This document shows, one piece after another, positions 55,877 through 64,000 of a DNA stretch of 64,000 nucleotides. The stretch is from Mycetohabitans rhizoxinica HKI 454 (lineage in GTDB: Bacteria; Pseudomonadota; Gammaproteobacteria; Burkholderiales; Burkholderiaceae), in contig NC_014722.1 of assembly GCF_000198775.1 (NCBI RefSeq), forward strand, positions 2,362,080-2,426,079, in the 5' to 3' direction. Made by a program: the position numbers and the translations under genes. The notes below the pieces were generated by a model. It was not told the origin of the DNA. It saw nothing but the letters and a program-made list of their open reading frames with translations, and did not search any database. Each line of letters starts with the position of its first letter. Position 1 is the first letter of the stretch.

Positions 55877-56281
55877 TTAACCGGAGCGACGAAAAGGGCT
55901 TGCTTGATAGTGGTACAGCGCACGCGACAGCCCCACCAGCCGGCACACTCGCGCCAAGCTCACGTTAAAACGCCGTCTTAGATAAACCACCAGCTCACGC
56001 CTCTTATGAGTGGACAATCCCTGTGCGCCCAGTGCTGCCTGCAGTAACTGGCTGTCTGTTTCCAGGTACCTGACGCGCTTGCGCAGCCGTGCATTCTCGC
56101 GCATCAGCATTTCAAGGCGCGCGAGCGTGCCTACATCCAACCCTGCATATGCTTTTTGTATCCGATACAGCGTTGCCGCACTGATGGACCACTGACGACA
56201 CACCTGAGATAGCGTTTCACCGGCCTGCCGTGCTTGCAACGCAGCAATCATCTCGACTGCACTAAGTTTTCGGCTTCTCAT
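55877..56281 (-). CDS. IS3-transposase-derived DNA-binding protein, possible eCIS regulator
   Basis: 134 residues. Residues 1-60 form the OrfA-type helix-turn-helix of IS3 elements (KLSAVEMIAALQARQAGETL; RQWSISAATLYRIQKAYAG), 60-90 a leucine zipper (LARLEMLMRENARLRKRVRY), and the end (THKRRELVVYLRRRFNVSLA; RVCRLVGLSRALYHYQ) is the first HTH of OrfB, in the same frame. It stops before the DDE domain, and no transposase core or inverted repeat follows. GGAGT at perfect spacing precedes the ATG, so it is probably expressed. It is either a frozen IS relic or a domesticated regulator of the operon. Confidence 0.65.
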   Translation of the reverse strand: MRSRKLSAVEMIAALQARQAGETLSQVCRQWSISAATLYRIQKAYAGLDVGTLARLEMLMRENARLRKRVRYLETDSQLLQAALGAQGLSTHKRRELVVYLRRRFNVSLARVCRLVGLSRALYHYQASPFRRSG

Positions 56282-56826
56282 GTCATTACTCCTATTGTTG
56301 AAATAAACATGAGAAAGCAAACCACCGCGCTCTTTCAACCATTGCCCTCAATGGTTCTGTTTTTGTCGAAAAGCTTAAGCACGGCACGATCAAATTAATC
56401 TGTACTAGATTAAATGACAGCGTTGAATTATGAGCGATGGAGTATCCGATCCTCGCTAGTGAATTGGAACGGGTGGAAATGAGCCTTCGGCCCTGCCATT
56501 TAACTGACCTGGTGATGAAATAGTGGGATGATGCGCGATGACACCGTGCAGTGCGTTTAACGCCACGTGAGCAACGGTGTGCGTGTGGTGAATAATGGTT
56601 TAGTTAGTTAGGTTACTGACGTTTTATATTAATGTTATTCGGTCAATATCACAGCAATTTAAACGATCAAACTGCAATACAGTCACATTTAAAAATTTAT
56701 AAAAAAATAAGCCGTGCGTCAGGTATCGCGGTGACCGCGTTTGCCTTCTTCACCATCATGGCCGATCAACAGCGGGCATTGCACCCGCCAACGCATCATA
56801 CCGCACGAAGCAAGCAGGCAAGCGTG
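56282..56826. promoter_or_regulatory. AT-rich intergenic region, likely eCIS promoter region
   Basis: No gene covers these 545 bases between rsmA and the IS3-like gene. It has an AT-rich block at 56590-56720. An inverted repeat TTAATCT-GTACT-AGATTAA (56395-56413) lies about 115 bases upstream of the IS3-like gene and is a candidate operator. I could not find a promoter with a good -35/-10 pair. Confidence 0.45.
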
Positions 56827-57687
56827 TCAACGCGTCGATTGAGGATCCGACACACCGGCCGCGCCCACGCTACCCATCGAGCCTGCACCGGCATCAACCT
56901 GCTGTGCCAACGCGACGTACTCAAGCACCGGCACATCCTCGGCACGACGCGCGAGATCAAAGCCGAGCGCGTCGAAATCGACTCGGCCCCGATAGGCCGC
57001 CAGCGTGTTACGCAACATCTTGCGACGCTGCGAAAACGCGGCCGTTACGACTTCGCCAAGACGGACGATATCGACCGGCGGCACGTCGCCGGCGGCGCGT
57101 GGAATCATCCGCACCACCGCCGAAGTCACCTTCGGCGCCGGCTCGAACGACTCAGGCGGCACCTCGATCAGTTTGTCGATTGCATACCGATACTGCAGCA
57201 TCACAGTCAGACGGCTGTAGTCCTTGCTACCCGGCTCGGCAACCATCCGCTCGACCACCTCGTCCTGCAGCATGAAATGCTGGTCAATCACCTCATCGGC
57301 AAACGACGCGAGGTGGAACAACAGCGGACTCGAAATGTTATACGGCAGGTTCCCGACCACACGGAGCGATGCGCCAATATGCGCCGGATCAGCCAGCGAC
57401 GCGAAGTCGAACGCCAGCGCGTCGCCTGCATGCAGCACGAGCCGGCTGCCAAAACGCTGCTGCAGCCGCGCGATCAGGTCGCGATCGAGTTCAACCGCGT
57501 GCAATGTTTGCACGCGCTCGAGCAGCGGCGCGGTCAATGCGCCCAGACCCGGGCCGATCTCCACGAGTCGGTCTGCGGGTTGCGGGCGGATCGCCTCCAC
57601 GATTGCGTCGATCACACCCGTGTCGACAAGGAAATTTTGGCCAAAGCGCTTGCGCGCGAAGTGGCCTTGATGCTGACGGTGACTCAT
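56827..57687 (-). CDS. rsmA: 16S rRNA dimethyladenosine transferase RsmA (KsgA)
   Basis: Methylates two adjacent adenosines near the 3' end of 16S rRNA. Signatures are [14 protein letters not shown]-binding [30 protein letters not shown] (catalytic NLPY) and [20 protein letters not shown]. It is 286 residues, with a glycine/serine-rich C-terminal extension ([12 protein letters not shown]). First backbone gene after the island; in Burkholderia it is normally next to gloA. Confidence 0.96.
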   Translation of the reverse strand: MSHRQHQGHFARKRFGQNFLVDTGVIDAIVEAIRPQPADRLVEIGPGLGALTAPLLERVQTLHAVELDRDLIARLQQRFGSRLVLHAGDALAFDFASLADPAHIGASLRVVGNLPYNISSPLLFHLASFADEVIDQHFMLQDEVVERMVAEPGSKDYSRLTVMLQYRYAIDKLIEVPPESFEPAPKVTSAVVRMIPRAAGDVPPVDIVRLGEVVTAAFSQRRKMLRNTLAAYRGRVDFDALGFDLARRAEDVPVLEYVALAQQVDAGAGSMGSVGAAGVSDPQSTR

Positions 57688-57783
57688 GAAGCAACTCGTT
57701 TCGAATCAGATGCAGGGCGACGGCCAGCACGTGTGCCCGGCGCGCCGCCGCGTTCAGCAGGCTTGAGCAGACAATGCGCAGCG

Positions 57784-58792
57784 CTAGCTGCCTGCCGCCG
57801 CGTGACGCCGATGGCGGGCCATCGACACAGCGGCATCGATCGCCGCGATCAAACTGCCGCAATCCGCGCGGCCGGTGCCTGCCAGGTCAAGCGCCGTGCC
57901 ATGATCGACCGAGGTGCGCACGATCGGCAGTCCCAGCGTGACATTAATGCCCTCACCGAACGTGGCGAATTTGAGCACCGGCAAGCCCTGGTCATGGTAC
58001 ATCGCCAACACGCAATCGGCATCGCGCAGATAGCGCGGCTGGAACAGCGTATCGGCCGGATACGGCCCGCGTGCATCGAATGCCGGATGCACGCGCGCGC
58101 TGCAATGCCGGTGCGATCACGTCAATTTCCTCGCGGCCCACGTAACCGTTCTCGCCCGCATGCGGATTGAGACCCGTGACGAGGATACGCGGCGACGCGA
58201 TGCCAAAACACGCGCGTAAGTCGCGATCGACGATTGCCAGCGTGTCAACCAGCCCGTCGATGCTCAACGCGTCGGGCACGGCGCGAAGCGCCAGATGCGT
58301 GGTGGCAAGGGCCACACGCAGCGGCCGCTCGCCGGTGCCGGACAGCATCATCACGACACGCGGCGCACCGGTGCGCTCAGCCAGATATTCGGTATGGCCG
58401 GTGAACGGCACGCCGGCGTCGTTGATCGTGCTTTTTTGCAGCGGCGCGGTGACGATGGCATCGAACGTGCCGTTCAGTGCGCCGTCAATCGCCGCATCCA
58501 ACAACGCGAGCACATAGCGGCCGTTTGCCGCGTCCAGCACGCCGGCCACGCTCGGCACGCCAAGCGGCACATCGCGCAGCACAACAGCGGCACCCGCCGC
58601 GCTCGACCACACGGCAAGATCCACGCCCGCCTGCTTGGCGCGCTCGACCAGCAGCCGGCGATCGCCGAGCACCGTGAAGTGCACGTCCCCGCGCCAGCGC
58701 CCGGCCTCGCGCGCCAGCGCCTGCGCGGTCAACTCCGGACCGACGCCGGCCGGCTCGCCGGTGGTGATCGCAATGCGAACGGGTGTCGTCAC
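57784..58792 (-). pseudogene. pdxA: 4-hydroxythreonine-4-phosphate dehydrogenase PdxA, frameshifted
   Basis: NAD-dependent enzyme of pyridoxal 5'-phosphate synthesis. The first frame gives RIAITTGEPAGVGPELTAQA, APLQKSTINDAGVPFTGHTE and [20 protein letters not shown]; the second gives [20 protein letters not shown] and [20 protein letters not shown], ending normally. The switch lies at 58076-58081, where GGCATTCGATGCACGC has one T more than GGCATCGATGCACGC. With that base removed the protein has 335 residues, a normal length. Conserved neighbours surA and rsmA are intact. Whether vitamin B6 synthesis is really lost cannot be decided from this sequence. Confidence 0.9.
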
Positions 58793-58809
58793 GTTCCGCT
58801 CCGCGGGGC

Positions 58810-60168
58810 TCAGGCCGGTCCGTCCAACTTATACTGCACATACGCACTGTCACGCAGCTGCCGCAGCCAGTCTGCATAGGCCTGCTCGGCTTTGCGCTGG
58901 CCAATCGCCTGCCGCGCGATCTCCTGTTGCTGCGCAACGGACCCTTGTGCTTCACGGCGGCCCATCACCTGGATCAGGTGATAACCGTACTCGGTCCGGA
59001 TCGGCTGACTGATTTCGCCATCTTTCAGGTTGTTCATCGCACGCTCGAATTCCGGCACGGTCTCACCCGGGCTGATCCATCCCAGGTCGCCTCCCTGCGA
59101 TGCGGAACCGTCTTGCGAGTAGGTGTGCGCGAAATTCGCGAAGTCGCCACCCGCCTCGATTTGCTCGCGCAACTCGACCAGTTTCTGCCGTGCTGCCGGC
59201 TCCGGCTGCCCTTCGCCGATCCGGATCAGGATGTGTCGCGCATGCGTCTGCACGAGTCTCGGCGCTTCGCTGCCCATGCCGCTGGACACCCGACGATCGA
59301 CAAGTCGCACGATCTCAAAGCCTTCCGGCGTGCGCAGCACCTCTGGATTGACCTGCCCCGGACGCAACTGCGAGGCCGCCTGCGTCATCGCTTCGGGCAG
59401 CGCCGACGTCGAACGGAATCCGAGGTCGCCACCCTTGGACGCATCAGGCGCCTGCGAGTTGTCTTTTGCGAGCCGCGCGAAGTTCTCGCTCGCCAGTGCG
59501 CGCTTGAGCAGTTCCGATGCCTTTTGCCGCGCGGCCTCAATCTCGGTCTGTGGCGCGTTCAGCGCGGCCTTGATCAGGATATGCTCAAAGCGCAGGTCCT
59601 GCTGCACACGCTGCATCGGCCCGCGCTGGCTGGCGATATAGTTGGCCACTTCCGCATCCGACACGGTGATCCGGCTATCCACTTCCTTCTCGCGCAGCTT
59701 CGAGAGCAGCAGCTCATTGCGCGCATCGGCGCTGAACACCGACCAGGGCACGCCCTCGGCCTCTAGCCGTGCGCGGTACATGTCGAGCGACATGTTGTTC
59801 GCCTGCGCGAGCCGAGCCAGCGTGTGTTGCAGCGTCGCGTCGTCGACCACGATGCCGTCTTCCTTGGCCCGCTGCAGCTGGATGCGCTCGAGGACCATCT
59901 GATTGAGCACCTGCAATTGCAGCTGGTCCGGCGACGGCAACGGCGCGCCCTGCTGCTGCAGGCGGCGCGTAATCAGCCCCATGCGCAAGTCAAGTTCGCG
60001 GCGCGTAATCACGTCGTTGTTCACGACCGCGACGATGCGGTCCACCTCCTGTCCGGCCTGATGCGACAGCAACGCTTGCGCGTGCGCACCGTTGAGCGGC
60101 GCCAGCGCGCCGAGCGCGGATAGCGCAAGCACGCACTGCAACAGTGCCGAGCGTATCGTCTTCATCAT
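58810..60168 (-). CDS. surA: Periplasmic chaperone/peptidyl-prolyl isomerase SurA
   Basis: 452 residues: signal peptide (residues 1-30, ending AHAQ), N-terminal SurA domain ([20 protein letters not shown]), two parvulin domains ([40 protein letters not shown]) and the C-terminal helix. It escorts outer-membrane proteins, including LptD encoded just upstream. ATG pairs at 60168/60165; the first is used. The frame is open upstream to 60507 but within lptD's 3' part and without homology. Confidence 0.95.
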   Translation of the reverse strand: MMKTIRSALLQCVLALSALGALAPLNGAHAQALLSHQAGQEVDRIVAVVNNDVITRRELDLRMGLITRRLQQQGAPLPSPDQLQLQVLNQMVLERIQLQRAKEDGIVVDDATLQHTLARLAQANNMSLDMYRARLEAEGVPWSVFSADARNELLLSKLREKEVDSRITVSDAEVANYIASQRGPMQRVQQDLRFEHILIKAALNAPQTEIEAARQKASELLKRALASENFARLAKDNSQAPDASKGGDLGFRSTSALPEAMTQAASQLRPGQVNPEVLRTPEGFEIVRLVDRRVSSGMGSEAPRLVQTHARHILIRIGEGQPEPAARQKLVELREQIEAGGDFANFAHTYSQDGSASQGGDLGWISPGETVPEFERAMNNLKDGEISQPIRTEYGYHLIQVMGRREAQGSVAQQQEIARQAIGQRKAEQAYADWLRQLRDSAYVQYKLDGPA

Positions 60169-60238
60169 TCCCACAATTACTCCGTTCAAGTAAAAACCGG
60201 CGCGGGCCGGACACCGTCCGCCACCGACCGACATTGTC

Positions 60239-62614
60239 TCATTGATAGTGGGTGAACCGGGCCTGCGGTGCAGGCAGTGGCGGCACCGGCTGGTAACCCG
60301 GCACGCTCGTGCGGAATTGCGGCCCCAACCCATTGTCGATCGTCGCAAAGCCCTTGAGTTGCAGTTGCGCGAGCACCCGTGTCCCGGTGGACGGCTGGTT
60401 CGAACTGTTGACGCCGTTTGCGTATTTCTGAAACCCGATGCCGAACGACCAGCAGCGCGCATCGTACTCGAAGCCCGCCAACGCGTCGACCAGGCGATGC
60501 CGGACAAGGTCGTAATTCACCCGGCCCACGCCGTACAGGCGCCGCGCAAGTGGCCACTGTGCGGAGATCACCCACTGGTTAATCGGCTCGTAGGATAGCG
60601 TCGTGTTCGAGCGCGTATACCGGTACGCCGCGTTCAGCACGCGACGCTCGGCCGGGCTCCACGAAAATCCGAGGTTGGTGCGCACCAGCTGATTGTTGTT
60701 CTGGTTGTATTGGAACGCCTGCTCGGTTGCAAAACTGTCGCCGAGCTTGAACGATGAACCGATGATCACGTCCGAGTGCGCGGCCTGCGACACCGGTTGC
60801 GATGGCGTGAACGTCACGCGCTGGTTGCGGAAATAATACTGCTGTGCGATCACGAAGCGCGCCCGCTCGTCGCCGGACGCCGCGTCGATGAAGCGTGACG
60901 TGAGCGCCGCGGTCAGCCGGTTTGCATCGGCAACGCGGTCATTGCCGACGAAACTGCTCGCCGTGAAGATCTCGGCCAGGCCGAAGTCCGCCTCGGCAGT
61001 ATCAAACAATGGCGCGAACTGCTGGTTCCGGTACGGCGTATACACATAGTACAGGCGTGGTTCCAGCGTCTGGATGTAGTCCTGGCCGAACAGGCGGATG
61101 CTGCGGTCAAACACCAGGCCGGAGTCCAGGCTCAGCGTCGGCACGCTGACGTTGAAACGCTTGGGCTGGCCGGCGGGTGCGTCCGCACCGATCGTAGACA
61201 GGTCGTACGACGCGACATGCCACTGCACCTTCGGCGTAAAGAAGTAGCCGGGGCGCAGGATCGGATAGGCGACGTACGGGTTGAACACGAAGCGCGCGCC
61301 CTCGGTCGCATCGGCCGTGGTAATCGAAAAGCGGGTCGCGTCCACCTCGGCACCAAAGTCCAGGCCGCCAACGTTATAGCGGCTGTATTTCACGTTCAAC
61401 TGTGGCTCGCGGCCATATGGCGCCGTCGAGGGAGGCAGCGTCTGCCAATGCTGCTCGCGCAGCAGTGCGGCCCACGGGCCGCTGTTGTAAGTCAAGCCGA
61501 CTTCCTGCTGGTACAGCATCTGCGTGCCCAGCAGGAACGCGTTGCCCGACGCAAGATCCTCCGGATAGGTCTTGTCCGAGACTCGGTTGTAGTAGATATA
61601 CCCGCCGAAGCCGTTGCCCAAGTTCTGGCTGTGGTTGAAGAACACCGCATAGCGCTTGCTGTGCGTGGTGCGGTCATACGGCAGGTACTCGACGTTGAGG
61701 CTGCCCGAGTACGTCGGCGACAGGTAGCGAAAACTGGGTGCAATCAGCACGCCGCGCCGCGACATGATCCGAGGCGTGAGCGTCAGATCGTAGTTCGGCG
61801 CGAGATTGAAATAATACGGCAGCGACATCTCAAAGCCGGTGGTCGAGCTCATCGTAACGGTCGGCGGCAGCAAGCCGCTCTGACGCCCGCCGGAGAGTGG
61901 AAACGACAGCCACGGGCTAGCGAAGATCGGCACACCTTGGAAGAACACCACGCCATTGCGCGCCACGCCCAGGTTCGCGTCGGTATCCATGTCGAGCCGC
62001 GTGGCCCGCACATACCACGCCGGATCGCTGTCGCACGGGCATCCGGTGTACGTGCCGCGGTGCACGACCGAGCGCGCATCGTCGATCATGTCGATCCGCT
62101 CGGCGGCACCGGAGCCGCCGGTCAGGTTGAAGTGGTACTTTGGCCGCGTGATGTAGCCCTCGGACGCGCCGACCTTCAAGTGCGCGTCCGGCCCCGCAAA
62201 CGCATTGCCGTTGTGGACGATATGCACATTGCCGAATGCATCGGCCAGGTCGGTGTCCACGTCGTAGTGGATCGAATCGGCCTTGATTACGGACGTGTAG
62301 CGGCGCAACTCAGCACTGCCCTCGAGCGACGCGTCACGATCCGCCGTGCCACTGGCCACCTCGCTCAGCCCGAACACCGCCGGCGGCGCGCCCGATGGCA
62401 GCGCATGCTCCTCGAGCTGCGGCGCGACGCGCAGTCCCCACGGCGCATCCAGCCGGGTCGGCTGCGCGGCTGCACCGATCAGTTGCGCGTGCGAAAGCGC
62501 CGGCAGGAATCCCGGTACCGCAAGCAAGGCGGCGACGACGTGCGTCAGGCAAGGCACGCGTCGCGAATTGGGCGCGGGTGACAAATTCGTTCGATCGAGC
62601 TGTGTTGGCGGCAT
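60239..62614 (-). CDS. lptD: LPS-assembly outer-membrane protein LptD
   Basis: Outer-membrane barrel that inserts LPS in the outer leaflet. It has a hydrophobic signal segment ending SHAQ, an N-terminal OstA-type jellyroll ([40 protein letters not shown]) and the barrel ([39 protein letters not shown]). Cys pairs in the N-domain (CPC) and a C-terminal Cys support the disulphide-linked fold. I use the ATG at 62614; an ATG at 62731 is possible but makes an unusually long signal peptide. It lies directly upstream of surA. Confidence 0.95.
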   Translation of the reverse strand: MPPTQLDRTNLSPAPNSRRVPCLTHVVAALLAVPGFLPALSHAQLIGAAAQPTRLDAPWGLRVAPQLEEHALPSGAPPAVFGLSEVASGTADRDASLEGSAELRRYTSVIKADSIHYDVDTDLADAFGNVHIVHNGNAFAGPDAHLKVGASEGYITRPKYHFNLTGGSGAAERIDMIDDARSVVHRGTYTGCPCDSDPAWYVRATRLDMDTDANLGVARNGVVFFQGVPIFASPWLSFPLSGGRQSGLLPPTVTMSSTTGFEMSLPYYFNLAPNYDLTLTPRIMSRRGVLIAPSFRYLSPTYSGSLNVEYLPYDRTTHSKRYAVFFNHSQNLGNGFGGYIYYNRVSDKTYPEDLASGNAFLLGTQMLYQQEVGLTYNSGPWAALLREQHWQTLPPSTAPYGREPQLNVKYSRYNVGGLDFGAEVDATRFSITTADATEGARFVFNPYVAYPILRPGYFFTPKVQWHVASYDLSTIGADAPAGQPKRFNVSVPTLSLDSGLVFDRSIRLFGQDYIQTLEPRLYYVYTPYRNQQFAPLFDTAEADFGLAEIFTASSFVGNDRVADANRLTAALTSRFIDAASGDERARFVIAQQYYFRNQRVTFTPSQPVSQAAHSDVIIGSSFKLGDSFATEQAFQYNQNNNQLVRTNLGFSWSPAERRVLNAAYRYTRSNTTLSYEPINQWVISAQWPLARRLYGVGRVNYDLVRHRLVDALAGFEYDARCWSFGIGFQKYANGVNSSNQPSTGTRVLAQLQLKGFATIDNGLGPQFRTSVPGYQPVPPLPAPQARFTHYQ

Positions 62615-62783
62615 GAATGCAGTGGACGAAGCGACGCCGCCCGGCATGAGCGGCCGCCCGGGCAACATCGCGGCGGAGCTGCCCGCCCCGGCCTCGGGGC
62701 CCGCGCCGCGCGCCAGTGCCGGTCGCATCAAAAAAGTCGTGGGGTATTATATGGCAAGACGTTTTCGTATCCCCGCAACTTTC

Positions 62784-63212
62784 ATGACGCAGACCTGCGC
62801 AAGCCCCTCGTTCGCCGTTGCCGATCCCCGGCTGGACTTGCTGCGCAACTGGCTCGGCTCGCTGACCGCGGCACTGGGGCTCGCGCCCGCCACGCTAACG
62901 CCTGCCTCCTCGGACGCGGGCTTTCGCCGCTATTTCCGGGTGGCTGCTAGCCCGGCCGGCGAACGCGGCACGTTGATCGCGATGGACGCGCCACCGCTAC
63001 AAGAATGGATGGGTTTGCAACGGCACATCAAGATCATTGGGCTGTTCGCCCGTCTCCACTATCGGGACGGCAAGCCGCGCTACCTAACTGACGTGCCGCG
63101 CTTTATCGGCTATGCGCGCAAGGTGGCCCGGCGCTACCGGGAATTGACGCCGTTCGCCGTACTGCTGGACGAGATCGAAGGGCGCGCGGTGCAAGTCGGT
63201 TACACGTTCTGA
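62784..63212 (+). pseudogene. amgK: AmgK (MurNAc kinase) with central deletion
   Basis: Anomeric MurNAc/GlcNAc kinase of the cell-wall recycling route (AmgK-MurU). The N-terminal 70 residues (LRNWLGSLTAALGLAP; DAGFRRYFRV; LIAMDAPP) are joined in frame to the C-terminal 70 (LQRHIKIIGLFARLHYRDGK; YLTDVPRFIGYARKVARRY; LLDEIEGRAVQVGYTF). About 200 central residues, including the aminoglycoside-phosphotransferase-type active site, are absent; the family is about 340 residues. The usual next gene, murU, is not present between here and pepP. Divergent from lptD. Confidence 0.75.
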
Positions 63213-63281
63213 GCGAAACACTGGACGCGCTGGACCGTGCGCTATGCGCGGCCCGCACGTAGCCGGCGCTACAATCGCGCC

Positions 63282-64000
63282 ATGGATACCCCAGAGACGA
63301 GCCCGATCGCGCAGCACGACATGCCGACCCATACGCGCTCCCCTACCCCTGCCGACGGCCCACCTCTTAAGGCGGACGACGCACTGCCCGGGCCGCCCGC
63401 CGGCCCGGCGCTGTATCGCGCCCGCCGTGAGCGAGTGATCGGTGCACTGCGCGCCCATGGCGGCGGCGTAGCGATCGTGCGGACCGCACCGATCGCGATC
63501 CGCAACCGCGACACCGAGTATCCGTATCGGCATGACAGCGCATTCTTCTACCTGAGCGGGTTCACCGAACCGCACGCCTGGCTGGTCATCCGTGCCGACG
63601 CAACGCAGTCGCTCACGACGCTGTTCTGCTTGCCGCGCGATATCGAGCGCGAAACTTGGGACGGGGTGCGGTACGGACCGCAACGCGCGCAGCAGGCATT
63701 CGGTGTGGACGCCGCCTACTCGGTCGATGAACTCGACGCCCGAATGCCGGCGCTGCTGGCCAATGCGCACACGCTGCATTACGCACGCGACAATTCGTCG
63801 GGGTTGGACGAGGCCGTGCAGCGATGGCTAGAGGCGAGCAAGCGCGGCGGCGACCGCACTTCGCCGGCGCATCAAGTCAATCTGTCGATCCTGCTCGATG
63901 AGATGCGTCTGATCAAGGACGCGCACGAGCTGGCCACAATGCGCCGGGCCGCCTCGATCTCGGCGCGCGCGCACCTGCAAGCCATGCGGGCGTGCAAACC
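63282..64000 (+). CDS. pepP: Xaa-Pro aminopeptidase PepP (partial, runs off the window)
   Basis: Open frame from ATG 63282 to the end of the window, 239 codons. An N-terminal acidic extension of about 45 residues is followed by the aminopeptidase P N-terminal domain: RARRERVIGALRAHGGGVAI, NRDTEYPYRHDSAFFYLSGF, RDIERETWDGVRYGP and DEMRLIKDAHELATMRRAAS. The metal-binding catalytic domain lies beyond the window. Enzymes of this family remove N-terminal residues next to proline. It begins 69 bases after the amgK remnant. Confidence 0.92.
   Translation, partial: MDTPETSPIAQHDMPTHTRSPTPADGPPLKADDALPGPPAGPALYRARRERVIGALRAHGGGVAIVRTAPIAIRNRDTEYPYRHDSAFFYLSGFTEPHAWLVIRADATQSLTTLFCLPRDIERETWDGVRYGPQRAQQAFGVDAAYSVDELDARMPALLANAHTLHYARDNSSGLDEAVQRWLEASKRGGDRTSPAHQVNLSILLDEMRLIKDAHELATMRRAASISARAHLQAMRACK

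Noticed and set aside
56632..58170. Long plus-strand ORF opposite rsmA
   Set aside because: It is the antisense shadow of rsmA and pdxA; both have strong family matches on the minus strand.
61217..62581. Long plus-strand ORF opposite lptD
   Set aside because: Antisense frame with His/Arg-rich composition typical of GC-rich shadows; lptD is certain.
1..64000. tRNA or rRNA genes
   Set aside because: I looked for T-loop GGTTCGAATCC-type signatures and rRNA landmarks on both strands and saw none with a matching acceptor stem.

Overview
The window is GC-rich chromosomal DNA from a beta-proteobacterium of the Burkholderia group. The orders miaB-phoH-ybeY-corC-lnt-glyQ-glyS-gmhB-plsC-gloA and rsmA-pdxA-surA-lptD-amgK-pepP are ones I know from Burkholderia sensu lato. 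Decayed genes, nested insertion sequences and a 26-kb contractile injection locus together suggest a host-associated lineage, possibly Mycetohabitans (endofungal); the genus is inference.

Region 1 (1-12.6 kb): two multihaem cytochromes c, the RNA helicase rhlE, a ferritin-like protein, and a glycerol module (glpR, glpD, glpK) interrupted by a dead TonB-receptor fragment and a 36-bp tandem repeat. An FMN riboswitch controls ribB. A divergent MFS/LysR pair follows, of which only the two 3' parts survive.

Region 2 (12.6-25.6 kb): housekeeping block for tRNA and ribosome maturation, envelope lipid and LPS precursor functions, glycyl-tRNA synthetase and glyoxalase I. miaB and gmhB each carry a one-base frameshift.

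Region 3 (25.6-56.8 kb): a genomic island between gloA and rsmA. It holds a TnpB remnant, a Phd/PIN toxin-antitoxin pair behind a palindrome that ends at the start codon, an IS407-type element nested in an IS2-group element (both with intact target duplications), and, on the minus strand, a complete Afp/PVC-type extracellular contractile injection system (eCIS). In transcription order it is tube, three sheaths (third frameshifted), second tube, DUF5908 protein, LysM hub, VgrG-like spike, gp25, tip, two large baseplate proteins, two adenovirus-type fibres, tape measure, AAA+ ATPase, cap. After the cap come a 30-codon ORF and an AT-rich gene that is the best cargo candidate, with features reminiscent of ADP-ribosyltransferase-like toxins. 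An intact N-terminal piece of an IS3-type transposase lies at the head of the locus and may act as a regulator. A reverse-transcriptase remnant sits between fibre and tape-measure genes.

Region 4 (56.8-64 kb): rsmA, pdxA (frameshifted), surA, lptD, an amgK that has lost its middle with no murU after it, and the start of pepP.

The five single-base frameshifts (miaB, gmhB, sheath 3, hub protein start, pdxA), three of them in G/C runs, could be assembly errors or recent decay; raw reads would decide.
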